A stretch of 64,000 bases of DNA, taken from positions 149,753 to 213,752 of the forward strand of contig NZ_JAHKJW010000003.1 in the NCBI RefSeq assembly GCF_019710745.1, in the 5' to 3' direction. This document shows, piece by piece, positions 8,836 through 17,602 of the stretch. Below the pieces are notes generated by a model. It searched no databases. It saw only the letters and a list, made by a program, of their open reading frames with translations, and was not told the origin of the DNA. Positions within the stretch are counted from its first letter, which is position 1; each line of letters opens with the position of its first letter. The stretch comes from Streptomyces beigongshangae. Its GTDB lineage: Bacteria; Actinomycetota; Actinomycetes; Streptomycetales; Streptomycetaceae. Made by a program: the position numbers and the translations under genes.

Positions 8836-8905
8836 CCCTCAGCACCCGCCCTCAGCACTCACCCCTCAGCACCCGCCCTCAGCACTCACCCCTCAGCACT
8901 CACCC
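8836..8905. repeat. short tandem repeats at the 3' end of the pentapeptide gene
   Basis: Units of about 14-28 nt built from CCTCAGCACTCACC and CCTCAGCACCCGCC are repeated several times, running up to the stop codon at 8900. The array is too short and degenerate for CRISPR. Confidence 0.6.
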
Positions 8906-9613
8906 CTCAACCCCCACCACCCGAACCCCCACCTCCGCGGCGAACACCCCCGCCAGATCCAGCAACTGCGCCGGACTGATCACCGCCCCCGCCAACCGGT
9001 CGACCCCGCGCGCGAACCCCACCTCCGCCGCCCGCCGCAGATCCACGTCCGTCAGCGACACCCCGCTGAAGTCCGCCTCCTTCAGCACGGAGTCCACGAA
9101 CTCCACCCGCTCCAGCCGGGCACCCCCGAAGTCCGGCTCGACGAGCACGCACCCCTCGAACACCACATCCCGGATCCGCGCCTCCCGCAGATTCAGAAAA
9201 TCGATCTTCCCCCCACGGAACACGACCCGCTCCAGCACGGCCCCGTGCAACTGCACCCCGCCCAACCGCGCGTCGACCACCTCCACGTCCCGGAAGGCCG
9301 CCGACCCGAGGTCCGTACCGACCCCGCGCAGCCCCGTCAGCATGGAGTCCAGCACCCGCACATGGTGCAGCCGCGTCCCGTCGACCGCGCACCCCGTCAA
9401 CGCGCAGTCCATGAACCGCGCACCCCCGCCGTCCTGCCCCGCGAAGTCCACGTCGGTGAACCGCAGCCCGTCGTAGTCCCCGTCCGGCTCCAGCTCCCCA
9501 CCCCCGTACGGCTCCAGCGCAGGCAACCGCACCTCGGGCCGCCGCGCCCCCTTCACCCCAGCGCCCTTCTTCACCCCTGCGCCGGCCTTCACCGCTCTAC
9601 GTGCCACAACCAT
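8900..9613 (-). CDS. pentapeptide repeat-containing protein
   Basis: 237 residues. After a basic 25-residue start, most of the chain follows the A(D/N)LXX pentapeptide rhythm (DVDFAGQDGGGARFMDCAL; GAVLERVVFRGGKIDFLNL; DVDLRRAAEV). This predicts a right-handed quadrilateral beta-helix. Such proteins can mimic DNA (gyrase protection, as in Qnr/MfpA) or act as scaffolds; no gyrase-specific loop can be assigned here. The ATG at 9613 is chosen because GGATGGGGGG precedes it and translation further upstream is low complexity. It is 35 bp downstream of the APH(6)-type kinase gene on the same strand. Confidence 0.85.
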   Translation of the reverse strand: MVVARRAVKAGAGVKKGAGVKGARRPEVRLPALEPYGGGELEPDGDYDGLRFTDVDFAGQDGGGARFMDCALTGCAVDGTRLHHVRVLDSMLTGLRGVGTDLGSAAFRDVEVVDARLGGVQLHGAVLERVVFRGGKIDFLNLREARIRDVVFEGCVLVEPDFGGARLERVEFVDSVLKEADFSGVSLTDVDLRRAAEVGFARGVDRLAGAVISPAQLLDLAGVFAAEVGVRVVGVEG

Positions 9614-9648
9614 CCCCCCATCCTGCCCCCCACGGCCCACGGCAGCCC

Positions 9649-10488
9649 TCAACGCCCCAACAACATCCGCGCGACAGCGACCTGCCCGACGTCCAGCCCC
9701 GCCCCCGCCCCCGCCCCCGCCCCCTCCTCCACCCGCCACAGCGAGTCCTGCAGCACCCGCCCCAGCGTCCAGGCACGCGCCCGTTCCCGGTCCACGCCCA
9801 GCGTCCGGGTCAGCAGGTCGAAGCGGCGCGTCAGCCGGCCCTCGTCGAACCGGTTCCACAGCGCGGGCAGCAACTCGAAGCAGGGATCCCCGGCCAGCGG
9901 CTTCGGATCGATGACGAGCCAGGGCTCGCGGCCGGCCGCGAGGACGTTCCCGAAGTGCAGGTCCCAGTGCAGCAGCCGGTCCCCCGGCTCGTCCGCGACC
10001 TCGCGCACGGCCGCCGCGCAGTCCGCCAGCAGCCGTCTGTCGTCGTCCGCCGCGAGGGACGCGAGCACCCGCGGCAACCGCGCGAACATCCCCGCGACGA
10101 CACCGTCGAGGCGCCGCAGCCCGGCCGGCGCCGGCACGGCCGTGAGCCGCGCGAGCAGCCCGGCCAGGACCGCGGTCGCCTCCATCACGTCCGGCACGGC
10201 GTCCAACGGCCGGTCCTCGTCGAGCCGCTCCAGCAGCAACGTGCCGCTCTCCGCGTCCTCCTCCAGCAACCGTACGACCCCGTCGCCGTCCCAGGTCCGC
10301 AGCGCGAGCCCTTCACCGGCCGTCTCCTCGTCGACGTCCTGCAGCTTCAGCGCGGCCCGCGTCCCGTCGGCGCACACCACCGGCAGCACGACCGAGACAC
10401 GCCCGCTCATCGGCGCGCCCTCCTGCCGCAACCCCCACCGCTCGACGAACCGCCCGCCCCGCTCCAGCAGCCGCCCGTGCCCACTCAC
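9649..10488 (-). CDS. aminoglycoside/hydroxyurea phosphotransferase family kinase (APH(6)-like)
   Basis: 279 residues, resembling streptomycin 6-kinase/hydroxyurea kinase proteins. It has the Brenner-type catalytic loop HWDLHFGNVL (Asp base, Asn Mg ligand) and the following DFG-equivalent IDPKPLAGDPCFEL. Both are typical of APH(6). The family phosphorylates streptomycin or related substrates with ATP, but many chromosomal Streptomyces copies have no proven drug target. The start at GTG 10488 follows GGAGGACACGAG; a GTG at 10548 would add 20 residues. It is divergent from the FAD oxidoreductase gene. Confidence 0.82.
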   Translation of the reverse strand: MSGHGRLLERGGRFVERWGLRQEGAPMSGRVSVVLPVVCADGTRAALKLQDVDEETAGEGLALRTWDGDGVVRLLEEDAESGTLLLERLDEDRPLDAVPDVMEATAVLAGLLARLTAVPAPAGLRRLDGVVAGMFARLPRVLASLAADDDRRLLADCAAAVREVADEPGDRLLHWDLHFGNVLAAGREPWLVIDPKPLAGDPCFELLPALWNRFDEGRLTRRFDLLTRTLGVDRERARAWTLGRVLQDSLWRVEEGAGAGAGAGLDVGQVAVARMLLGR

Positions 10489-10571
10489 CCTCGTGTCCTC
10501 CACCCGAACCGCCCCCAGACCCTCGCATCCGAAGAAGACACCCACCACCCGGAGAAGCTAACGTCTCGCGC

Positions 10572-12038
10572 GTGAGCAGCACGGAGAACGCGGACAACAC
10601 ACCCGGCACACCGGACGGATCCCGCGCCCCCGCCCCCGCCCCCGCCCCCGCCCCCACGACAAACGGTGACATATCGTTCTGGTACGCCCAGGACGGCCGC
10701 CCCTCCCCCCGCACCCCCCTCCCGGGCGACGCGAACGCCGACGTGGTGATCGTCGGCGGCGGCTACACCGGCCTGTGGACCGCGTACTACCTGAAGAAGA
10801 CCGCCCCCTTCCTGCGCATCACCGTCCTGGAACAGCGGTTCTGCGGCTACGGCGCCTCAGGCCGCAACGGCGGCTGGCTCTACAACGGCATCGCGGGCCG
10901 CGACCGCTACGCGCGCCTGCACGGCCACGAGGCCGCCGTACGCCTCCAGCAGGCCATGAACGCCACGGTTACCGAGGTCCTCCGCGTCGCCGCACAGGAA
11001 GGCATCGAGGCGGACGTCCACCGGGGCGGCGTCCTCGAAGTCGCCCGCACCCCCGCCCAGCTGGCACGCCTGAAGACCTTCCACGAGACGGAACTCTCGT
11101 ACGGCGAGGAGGACCGCGAGCTGTACGGCCCCCGCGAGACCGCCGAGCGCATCCGGATCGCGGACGCCACCGGTTCGACCTGGACCCCGCACGGCGCCCG
11201 CCTGCACCCGGTCAAACTGCTCAAGGGCCTCGCGACCGCCGTCGAGGCGCTCGGCGTCACGATCCACGAGTCGACACCCGTCACGGAGATCAGGCCCCGG
11301 CACGCCGTCACCCCGCACGGCACGGTCCGCGCCCCGTACGTCCTGCGCTGCACGGAGGGCTTCACGGCCGCCCTGAAGGGCCACCGGCGCACCTGGCTCC
11401 CGATGAACTCCTCGATGATCGCCACCGAGCCCCTGACCCCCGCCCAGTGGGAGTCGGTCGGCTGGGAGGGCCGGGAGACCCTCGGCGACATGGCCCACGC
11501 CTACATGTACGCCCAGCGCACCGCCGACGACCGCATCGCGCTCGGCGGCCGCGGCGTCCCGTACCGCTACGGCTCACGCACGGACGACGACGGCCGTACG
11601 CACCCCTCCACGGTCCGGGCCCTGCACGACCTCCTCCGGCGCCTCTTCCCCCAGCTCCCGGACCTCGCCGTGGCCCACGCCTGGTCCGGCGTCCTCGGCG
11701 TGCCCCGCGACTGGTGCGCCTCGGTCACCCTGGACCGCTCCACCGGTCTCGGCTGGGCCGGCGGCTACGTCGGCTCCGGAGTCGCCACGTCCAACCTCGC
11801 CGCCCGCACCCTCCGGGACCTAGTCCAGCAGGACTCGGGCCAGTCCGGCGCGACCGACCTCACCACGCTCCCCTGGGTCGAACACAAGGTCCGCAAGTGG
11901 GAACCCGAACCTTTCCGCTGGCTCGGGGTACACGCCATGTACGCGACGTACCGGGCCGCCGACCGCCACGAACTCACCACACACGCCGCGCGGTCGTCCC
12001 GGATGGCACGCATCGCCGACCGGGTCGCGGGCCGCTGA
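10572..12038 (+). CDS. FAD-dependent oxidoreductase (DAO/PuuB-like)
   Basis: 488-residue flavoprotein of the glycine/D-amino acid oxidase family. The dinucleotide-binding motif is VVIVGGGYTGLWTAYYLKK (about residue 57), followed by the ASGRNGGW signature seen in gamma-glutamylputrescine oxidase-type enzymes. The C-terminal flavin loop is GWAGGYVGSGVATSNLAART. It is likely to oxidise a C-N bond of an amine or amino acid. An N-terminal Ala-Pro repeat (APAPAPAPAP) precedes the fold. The alpha/beta hydrolase gene follows after 25 bp, so a two-gene operon is likely. The exact substrate is unknown. Confidence 0.85.
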   Translation: MSSTENADNTPGTPDGSRAPAPAPAPAPTTNGDISFWYAQDGRPSPRTPLPGDANADVVIVGGGYTGLWTAYYLKKTAPFLRITVLEQRFCGYGASGRNGGWLYNGIAGRDRYARLHGHEAAVRLQQAMNATVTEVLRVAAQEGIEADVHRGGVLEVARTPAQLARLKTFHETELSYGEEDRELYGPRETAERIRIADATGSTWTPHGARLHPVKLLKGLATAVEALGVTIHESTPVTEIRPRHAVTPHGTVRAPYVLRCTEGFTAALKGHRRTWLPMNSSMIATEPLTPAQWESVGWEGRETLGDMAHAYMYAQRTADDRIALGGRGVPYRYGSRTDDDGRTHPSTVRALHDLLRRLFPQLPDLAVAHAWSGVLGVPRDWCASVTLDRSTGLGWAGGYVGSGVATSNLAARTLRDLVQQDSGQSGATDLTTLPWVEHKVRKWEPEPFRWLGVHAMYATYRAADRHELTTHAARSSRMARIADRVAGR

Positions 12039-12063
12039 GAAAAGCTGAGACAAGGGGAACCCC

Positions 12064-12792
12064 ATGAGCACCGCAGTCATGGACACCGTCCGCTACTCGT
12101 CCGACGGTCAGCTCCTCGACATCCACCGCGCCGCCGCCCCGGACGCCCCGACGGTCCTGCTCTGGCACGGCCGCGGCCCCGCCGAACGGGACGTCCTCGG
12201 CGCACTGGCGGCGGAGGTCGCCCGCCTCGGCGCCACCGTCATAGTCCCCGACTGGCACCCGGACGCCGAGGACGGCGGCCGCCCCCAGCTCGCCGCGTCG
12301 CTCCGCTTCACCTGGGACTTCGTACGGAACCCGGAGGAGGTGGTCCTCGTCGGCTGGTCCCTGGGCGGACGCGCCGCGATGGCCACGGCCCTGCGCCCGG
12401 ACCCGCCGGAGGGCTGGCGCCCCGCCGCCGTGGTCGGCGTCGCCGCCCGCTACAACCAGCCCGAGCCGCTGCTCGGCCTGCCCTCCCCGATGGACGTCTG
12501 CGCCGACGCCCCTCCCCTGCCCATCCACCTGGTGCACGGCACGCAGGACACGGTGTGCGACTTCGCCAACGCGGGCGAGTTCCAGCGCGCCCTGGCGGCC
12601 TGCGGCCGCACGGCCCCCCTCACGGAACTGGCCACGGACCACCCGGGCGCGGTCATGGCCGAGTACTCCCCGGAATGGGGCCGCTGCCGCCCGGCCCACA
12701 CGGGCCAGGCCCACCGGGAGGGCCTGCGCACGGCCCGGGTGATCGCCCGGGCGGCGGGCGTCCCCACGCAGAAGGCCCAGGCCGACGACTGA
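12064..12792 (+). CDS. alpha/beta hydrolase (dienelactone hydrolase-like)
   Basis: 242 residues with an alpha/beta-hydrolase fold. It shows the nucleophile elbow GWSLGG (Ser), an oxyanion strand VLLWHGRGPAERD, and a late His in DHPGAVMAEY. The Asp is probably in HLVHGTQDTVCD. Likely an esterase or carboxymethylenebutenolidase relative; the substrate is not inferable. It follows the FAD oxidoreductase gene by 25 bp with GGGGAACCCC before the ATG, so it is probably co-transcribed. Confidence 0.8.
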   Translation: MSTAVMDTVRYSSDGQLLDIHRAAAPDAPTVLLWHGRGPAERDVLGALAAEVARLGATVIVPDWHPDAEDGGRPQLAASLRFTWDFVRNPEEVVLVGWSLGGRAAMATALRPDPPEGWRPAAVVGVAARYNQPEPLLGLPSPMDVCADAPPLPIHLVHGTQDTVCDFANAGEFQRALAACGRTAPLTELATDHPGAVMAEYSPEWGRCRPAHTGQAHREGLRTARVIARAAGVPTQKAQADD

Positions 12793-12840
12793 CCTGGGCC
12801 CTGCGGAACGGCACGGCGATCACCCCGTACCGATGGACGG

Positions 12841-12915
12841 AGCCCCCTGTCGGATTCGAACCGACGACCTACGCATTACAAGTGCGTTGCTCTGGCCGGA
12901 CTGAGCTAAGGAGGC
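12841..12915 (-). tRNA. tRNA-Thr (anticodon UGU)
   Basis: On the minus strand the 75-nt sequence folds as a cloverleaf. The acceptor is GCCTCCT/AGGGGGC with one G-U pair, the anticodon stem is ACGCA/TGCGT, and the loop is CTTGTAA with anticodon TGT. The T-arm contains GGTTCGAATCC. The CCA end is not encoded. A TnpB gene begins 175 bp away. Confidence 0.97.
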
Positions 12916-13090
12916 ACCGCGCACAACAACGCCGCACGCGAAAGCGGCTCCACTGTACACAGACCGCCTCGCTCCGATCCACGCAGTTGCCCTGACAGCG
13001 GACCGCGAAATCCGCACGTAACCACCCGCGCACCCGTTCGTTGAACGGACTGACGTGCTGTTCCGAAGATCGGATCGCGAGGGGGGGCTC

Positions 13091-14491
13091 GTGGAGGACG
13101 TGGCGAAGAAGCCGAAGGCGGTGAAGGGCGTCCGGGCCGAGCGCGTCAAGCGCGAGGCGTTCGGCATCGAGGGCCGCCGCAAGCACGAGGGCCGCACGGC
13201 GACTCCGCTGAGGAGTCACGCCAAGGAAACGGGCACCCAGCACCGTGTCTACCGGTTCCGGTTCTATCCGACCGGGGCGCAGGCCGAGCAGTTGGGCAGG
13301 ACGTTCGGTGCCTGTCGGTGGGTCTACAACGAAGGGCTGGCCCTGCGGTCGGAGGCTTGGGAGCAGCACCGGGTGAGAGTCGGTTTCGCGGAGACGTGCC
13401 GAGCGCTGACGGGCTGGAAGCGGACCGGGGAGAGGGCGTGGCTCAAGGAGGTGTCCGCGACGGTGCTGCAGCAGGCCCTGCGCCATCTCGACCAGGCGTT
13501 CACGCGGTTCTTCAGCGGGGCGGCGAAGTATCCGCAGCGGAGGAGGAAGCAGCGCTCGCGGGATGCGGTGACGTATGTGCGCACGGGGTTCAGGTGGGTC
13601 GAGGACCCCGTGCGGCCAGGGACGGGTCTGATCACGCTCGCCAAGCAGTCCGGGCCGTTGGACGTCCGCTGGTCCCGGGCGCTTCCCGCGGGGGCGGTTC
13701 CGGTCCGGTTGTCGGTGACACGGGACCGGGCGGGTCGGTATTTCGTGTCCGTGCTGGTGGAGGAGCGTGTGCGAGTGCTGCCCGCGCTCTTCCTGCCGGG
13801 TTCGCGGGAGCCGAAGGCGGTCGGGCTGGACTTGGGGCTGGCGTCCCTGGTGACGCTCGACGACGGTACGAAACTGGACCATCCACGGCTACTGAAGCGG
13901 TACGCGGAGAAGTTGGCGCGGTTGCAGCGGGAGCTGCACAGGAAGGTGAAGGGGTCCGGGAACCGGGACAGGGCCAGGCAGCGGATTGCACGCCTGTACG
14001 CGCTCATCGGTGACGTACGCAAGGACATGCTGGACCAGTTCACGACCCGCCTCGTGCGCGAGAACCAAGTGCTCGTGGTGGAGGACCTGTCCATCGTGAC
14101 CCTGTTGCGTCCGGCTCGCGGGAGGGGCCGTCGGCGCAAGGCGGCGCTGAGCCGGGCGATCATCGACGCCGGGTGGGGAGAACTGCTCCGACAACTTCGG
14201 TACAAGTGCGGGTGGTACGGCCGGACGCTGGTCGTCGTCGACCGGTTCTTCCCCTCCACCCGGCGGTGCTCGGCGTGTCATGCGAAGGGCCCGAGGCTGG
14301 ATGTCTCGGTCCGGGAGTGGACGTGCGCCGAGTGCGGTGTGGTGCACGACCGGGATGTGAACGCGGCGGTCAATCTGCGGGACGAGGGGATGCGCCTGTA
14401 CTGGCTGGTGGCGTCCGCGCTACCTCCGGGCAGCCGGGCTCCGGTTGTGATCAAGGCTTCGGAGTTGGAGAGGTGTCTGCCGGCCGCGTGA
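13091..14491 (+). CDS. tnpB: RNA-guided nuclease TnpB (IS200/IS605 family), no TnpA partner
   Basis: 466-residue TnpB. It has the N-terminal HTH/WED signature (YRFRFYPTGAQAEQLGRTFGACRWVYN). The split RuvC domain carries an Asp at about 247 (GLDLG), a Glu at about 331 (VVEDL) and an Asp at about 422 (HDRDVNAA). The zinc ribbon is CSACH...CAECG. All catalytic residues are present. Family members cut DNA guided by an omega-RNA from the element's right end. GTG 13091 is chosen for the GAGGGGGGG just upstream; this gives about 50 basic residues before the usual TnpB start. No tnpA lies nearby, so it is a solo copy. Confidence 0.92.
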   Translation: MEDVAKKPKAVKGVRAERVKREAFGIEGRRKHEGRTATPLRSHAKETGTQHRVYRFRFYPTGAQAEQLGRTFGACRWVYNEGLALRSEAWEQHRVRVGFAETCRALTGWKRTGERAWLKEVSATVLQQALRHLDQAFTRFFSGAAKYPQRRRKQRSRDAVTYVRTGFRWVEDPVRPGTGLITLAKQSGPLDVRWSRALPAGAVPVRLSVTRDRAGRYFVSVLVEERVRVLPALFLPGSREPKAVGLDLGLASLVTLDDGTKLDHPRLLKRYAEKLARLQRELHRKVKGSGNRDRARQRIARLYALIGDVRKDMLDQFTTRLVRENQVLVVEDLSIVTLLRPARGRGRRRKAALSRAIIDAGWGELLRQLRYKCGWYGRTLVVVDRFFPSTRRCSACHAKGPRLDVSVREWTCAECGVVHDRDVNAAVNLRDEGMRLYWLVASALPPGSRAPVVIKASELERCLPAA

Positions 14492-14630
14492 CCGGGCCGG
14501 TGTGCGGTACGGACCGGCGGGCCGTCGGCCGGAATGCCTGTGGAGTCTGCGTGAGACCGTGCGTGACAAAGGGGTGACTCGTTGTCCGCCGGCAGCGACT
14601 GTGAAGCAGGAAGCCTCGGCAAGGTCAAAA
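14440..14630 (+). ncRNA. candidate omega-RNA (reRNA) scaffold at the tnpB 3' end
   Basis: The sequence after the tnpB stop contains GGAATGCCTGTGGAGTCTGC, then GTGAAGCAGGAAGCC (14600-14614). I recall these elements as common in actinobacterial IS605 right ends, where the guide RNA scaffold overlaps the end of tnpB. Bases just beyond about 14615 would be the guide. The boundaries are estimates. Confidence 0.45.
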
Positions 14631-14684
14631 GTGATCTGCTCTTCCAGGATCGAAATTTAGTCAAAGTTCACACCTTCCTGCCTA

Positions 14685-14713
14685 CTGACAGGGCGGTGAA
14701 CGCAGGGTAGCGT
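14685..14713 (+). promoter_or_regulatory. msiK promoter (-35 CTGACA, -10 TAGCGT)
   Basis: CTGACA at 14685-14690 and TAGCGT at 14708-14713 are 17 nt apart, a good vegetative-sigma promoter for Streptomyces. Transcription would start near 14720, giving a leader of about 105 nt that includes two palindromes. Confidence 0.6.
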
Positions 14714-14721
14714 CTCGATCC

Positions 14722-14739
14722 AGTCCACCCGTGTGGACT
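14722..14739. promoter_or_regulatory. inverted repeat 1 in the msiK leader
   Basis: Arms AGTCCAC and GTGGACT around CCGT are exact complements. It sits at the predicted transcription start, a usual operator position for LacI/ROK/GntR-type sugar regulators. Confidence 0.5.
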
Positions 14740-14742
14740 ACA

Positions 14743-14766
14743 CCACTACGGAACGTTCCGTGGTGG
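14743..14766. promoter_or_regulatory. inverted repeat 2 in the msiK leader
   Basis: The central 14 bp ACGGAACGTTCCGT is a perfect palindrome flanked by CCAC/GTGG, with one mismatch over 24 bp. It is a strong candidate operator downstream of the promoter. The cognate regulator is unknown. Confidence 0.6.
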
Positions 14767-14825
14767 CACACCACCTTTACAACGGATCGTCCGGCACGTT
14801 CCTGCCGGTGAAGGGGGCCCTCATC

Positions 14826-15962
<1,137 letters not shown>

Positions 15963-16012
15963 CCCCGGCCCGCCGGCCGAAGGATTCACCCGGGCCGGCA
16001 CCCGAGTCGGCA

Positions 16013-16048
16013 GGAGAAGGCCCCGCAGATCACTGCGGGGCCTTCTCC
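16013..16048 (+). terminator. msiK terminator
   Basis: Perfect 16-bp stem (GGAGAAGGCCCCGCAG and complement) with an ATCA loop, 50 bp after the msiK stop. Confidence 0.85.
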
Positions 16049-16199
16049 GTTGTCGATCTCCGTTGTCGATAAATATCCCGTCAGACCGGTCATTTCGACA
16101 GCCGTTCGTCAACACCCAACTCGAAAGCCAGCCCAATCCCGTCCCCCGAACTGATTACTAAATGTCGCCAAATCATCACCCCGCGCTACCCTCTCTCGC

Positions 16200-16646
16200 G
16201 TGAAGCACTCCACTAACCACTCGACGCGACACGGCCGCGGCCCGGCCCGCCGGATCGGCCGCACCCTCGCCCTCGTTCTGCCCGTCGTCCTGGTGCTCTC
16301 CGGGACGCTCGCGGTCACCCGGGTCAGCTGGTCGGGGGACGACTCCACGTCGGCCCTCGCCGCATCCTCCGAGGACGTCTCCCGGCGCGCCTCGTCCCGC
16401 GCTCCGCAGGACGTGCTGCGCGACCAGCTCCTGCTGGAGCTCCAGGAGAAGAGCCCGGGAGCCGCCCTCACCCACCTCCAGGAGGCCGTGAACGACCGTC
16501 CGTCCCTCGGCCGGCACTGCGCCTCCATCGCCCGTGCCCTGGGCCGCGCGGCGGTTCTCGCGTACGGACCGACCCGGGCCCAGTCGTACGCCCGCCCGGT
16601 CTGCGACACATCCTTCGCGACGGGCGTGGCGGCCCAGAACAGCTGA
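16200..16646 (+). CDS. secreted or membrane-anchored hypothetical protein
   Basis: 148 residues. The basic N-terminus (HGRGPARRIGR) and hydrophobic segment TLALVLPVVLVLSGTLAV form an uncleaved anchor or signal peptide. The exported part has two Cys (RHCASIARALG...PVCDTSF) that could form a disulphide. It resembles a conserved Streptomyces protein found next to msiK; the function is unknown. The GTG start at 16200 is preceded only by a weak ribosome-binding sequence. Transcribed in the same direction as the NDP-sugar transferase gene 126 bp downstream. Confidence 0.65.
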   Translation: MKHSTNHSTRHGRGPARRIGRTLALVLPVVLVLSGTLAVTRVSWSGDDSTSALAASSEDVSRRASSRAPQDVLRDQLLLELQEKSPGAALTHLQEAVNDRPSLGRHCASIARALGRAAVLAYGPTRAQSYARPVCDTSFATGVAAQNS

Positions 16647-16772
16647 GCCCGCCCGCGGATCCGCACCCGCCGGACCCGCCGCACCCGTTGCATCTGCCGC
16701 ATCTGCCGCATCTGCCGCACCCCGCACAAACCCCGAAGGTCGACCCGGCGGAGCGCGACGTAAAGTTCGGGC

Positions 16773-17504
16773 ATGACCGATCCGAACGCCGCGTCGCGCC
16801 CCGTTCAAGCCGTCGTCCTGGCCGGCGGCCAGGGCTCCCGGCTGCGTCCCTACACCGACGACCGTCCCAAGCCGATGGTCGAGATCCCCGGCACCGGGAC
16901 CCCGATCATCGGCCACCAACTGGCCTGGCTCGCCGAGGAGGGCGTCACCGACGTCGTCGTGTCCTGTGGTCATCTCGCCGAGGTCCTCCAGGAGTGGCTG
17001 GAGTCGGCCGACCTGCCGGTCTCCGTGACCACCGTGGTCGAGTCGGAGCCCCTGGGCCGCGGCGGCGGCCTCAAGTACGCCGCCAAGCACCTGCCCCACC
17101 CCGACCACCCCTGGTACGCGACGAACGGCGACATCTGGACCCGCTTCTCGCTGCGCGAGATGGCGGACTTCCACACCGAGCGCGACGCGGTGGCCACCCT
17201 CGCGCTGGCCCGCCCCCGCATCCCGTGGGGCGCCGTCGAGACCGACGACTTCGGCCACATCACGGACTTCATCGAGTCCCCGCCGACCGCGTACGGCATC
17301 AACGCGGGCGTGTACGTCTTCTCCCCCGAGTTCACCGACCTGCTGCCGGCCCTCGGTGACCACGAGCGCTCCACGTTCCCGCGCCTGGCCCGCGAGCGCC
17401 GCCTGGCCGGCTACCCGATCCCGCAGGGCGCCTACTGGCGCGCCATCGACACCGCGAAGGACCTCACGGAGGCGGCCAAGGAGCTGGCGGCACTGGGCCG
17501 CTGA
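16773..17504 (+). CDS. nucleotidyltransferase family protein (NDP-sugar pyrophosphorylase-like)
   Basis: 243 residues, the catalytic domain only. It has the signature VVLAGGQGSRLRPYTDDRPKPMVEI (nucleotide loop with Arg and catalytic Lys), GRGGGLKYAA and the metal-binding NGDIW. GINAGVYVFSPE and the closing YWRAIDTAKDL are typical of GDP-mannose/glucose-1-phosphate transferases. The C-terminal hexapeptide domain is absent. It probably activates a sugar-1-phosphate for cell-wall or glycan use. A strong hairpin (17551-17582) follows. Confidence 0.85.
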   Translation: MTDPNAASRPVQAVVLAGGQGSRLRPYTDDRPKPMVEIPGTGTPIIGHQLAWLAEEGVTDVVVSCGHLAEVLQEWLESADLPVSVTTVVESEPLGRGGGLKYAAKHLPHPDHPWYATNGDIWTRFSLREMADFHTERDAVATLALARPRIPWGAVETDDFGHITDFIESPPTAYGINAGVYVFSPEFTDLLPALGDHERSTFPRLARERRLAGYPIPQGAYWRAIDTAKDLTEAAKELAALGR

Positions 17505-17550
17505 CACCCGCGCCCAGCCCCGCCCCTCCCCGTCCCACGCACACACCGAT

Positions 17551-17582
17551 GGGCCCCGCACCCGAGGTCAGGTGCGGGGCCC
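17551..17582. terminator. bidirectional terminator hairpin
   Basis: 12-bp arms GGGCCCCGCACC and complement with an 8-nt loop, between the convergent nucleotidyltransferase and DoxX genes. Confidence 0.8.
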
Positions 17583-17602
17583 GTCGCCGTCGTACGGCTG
17601 TC

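Noticed and set aside
8836..8905. possible CRISPR-like repeats
   Set aside because: Units are contiguous with no spacers of regular length, and no cas genes are present.
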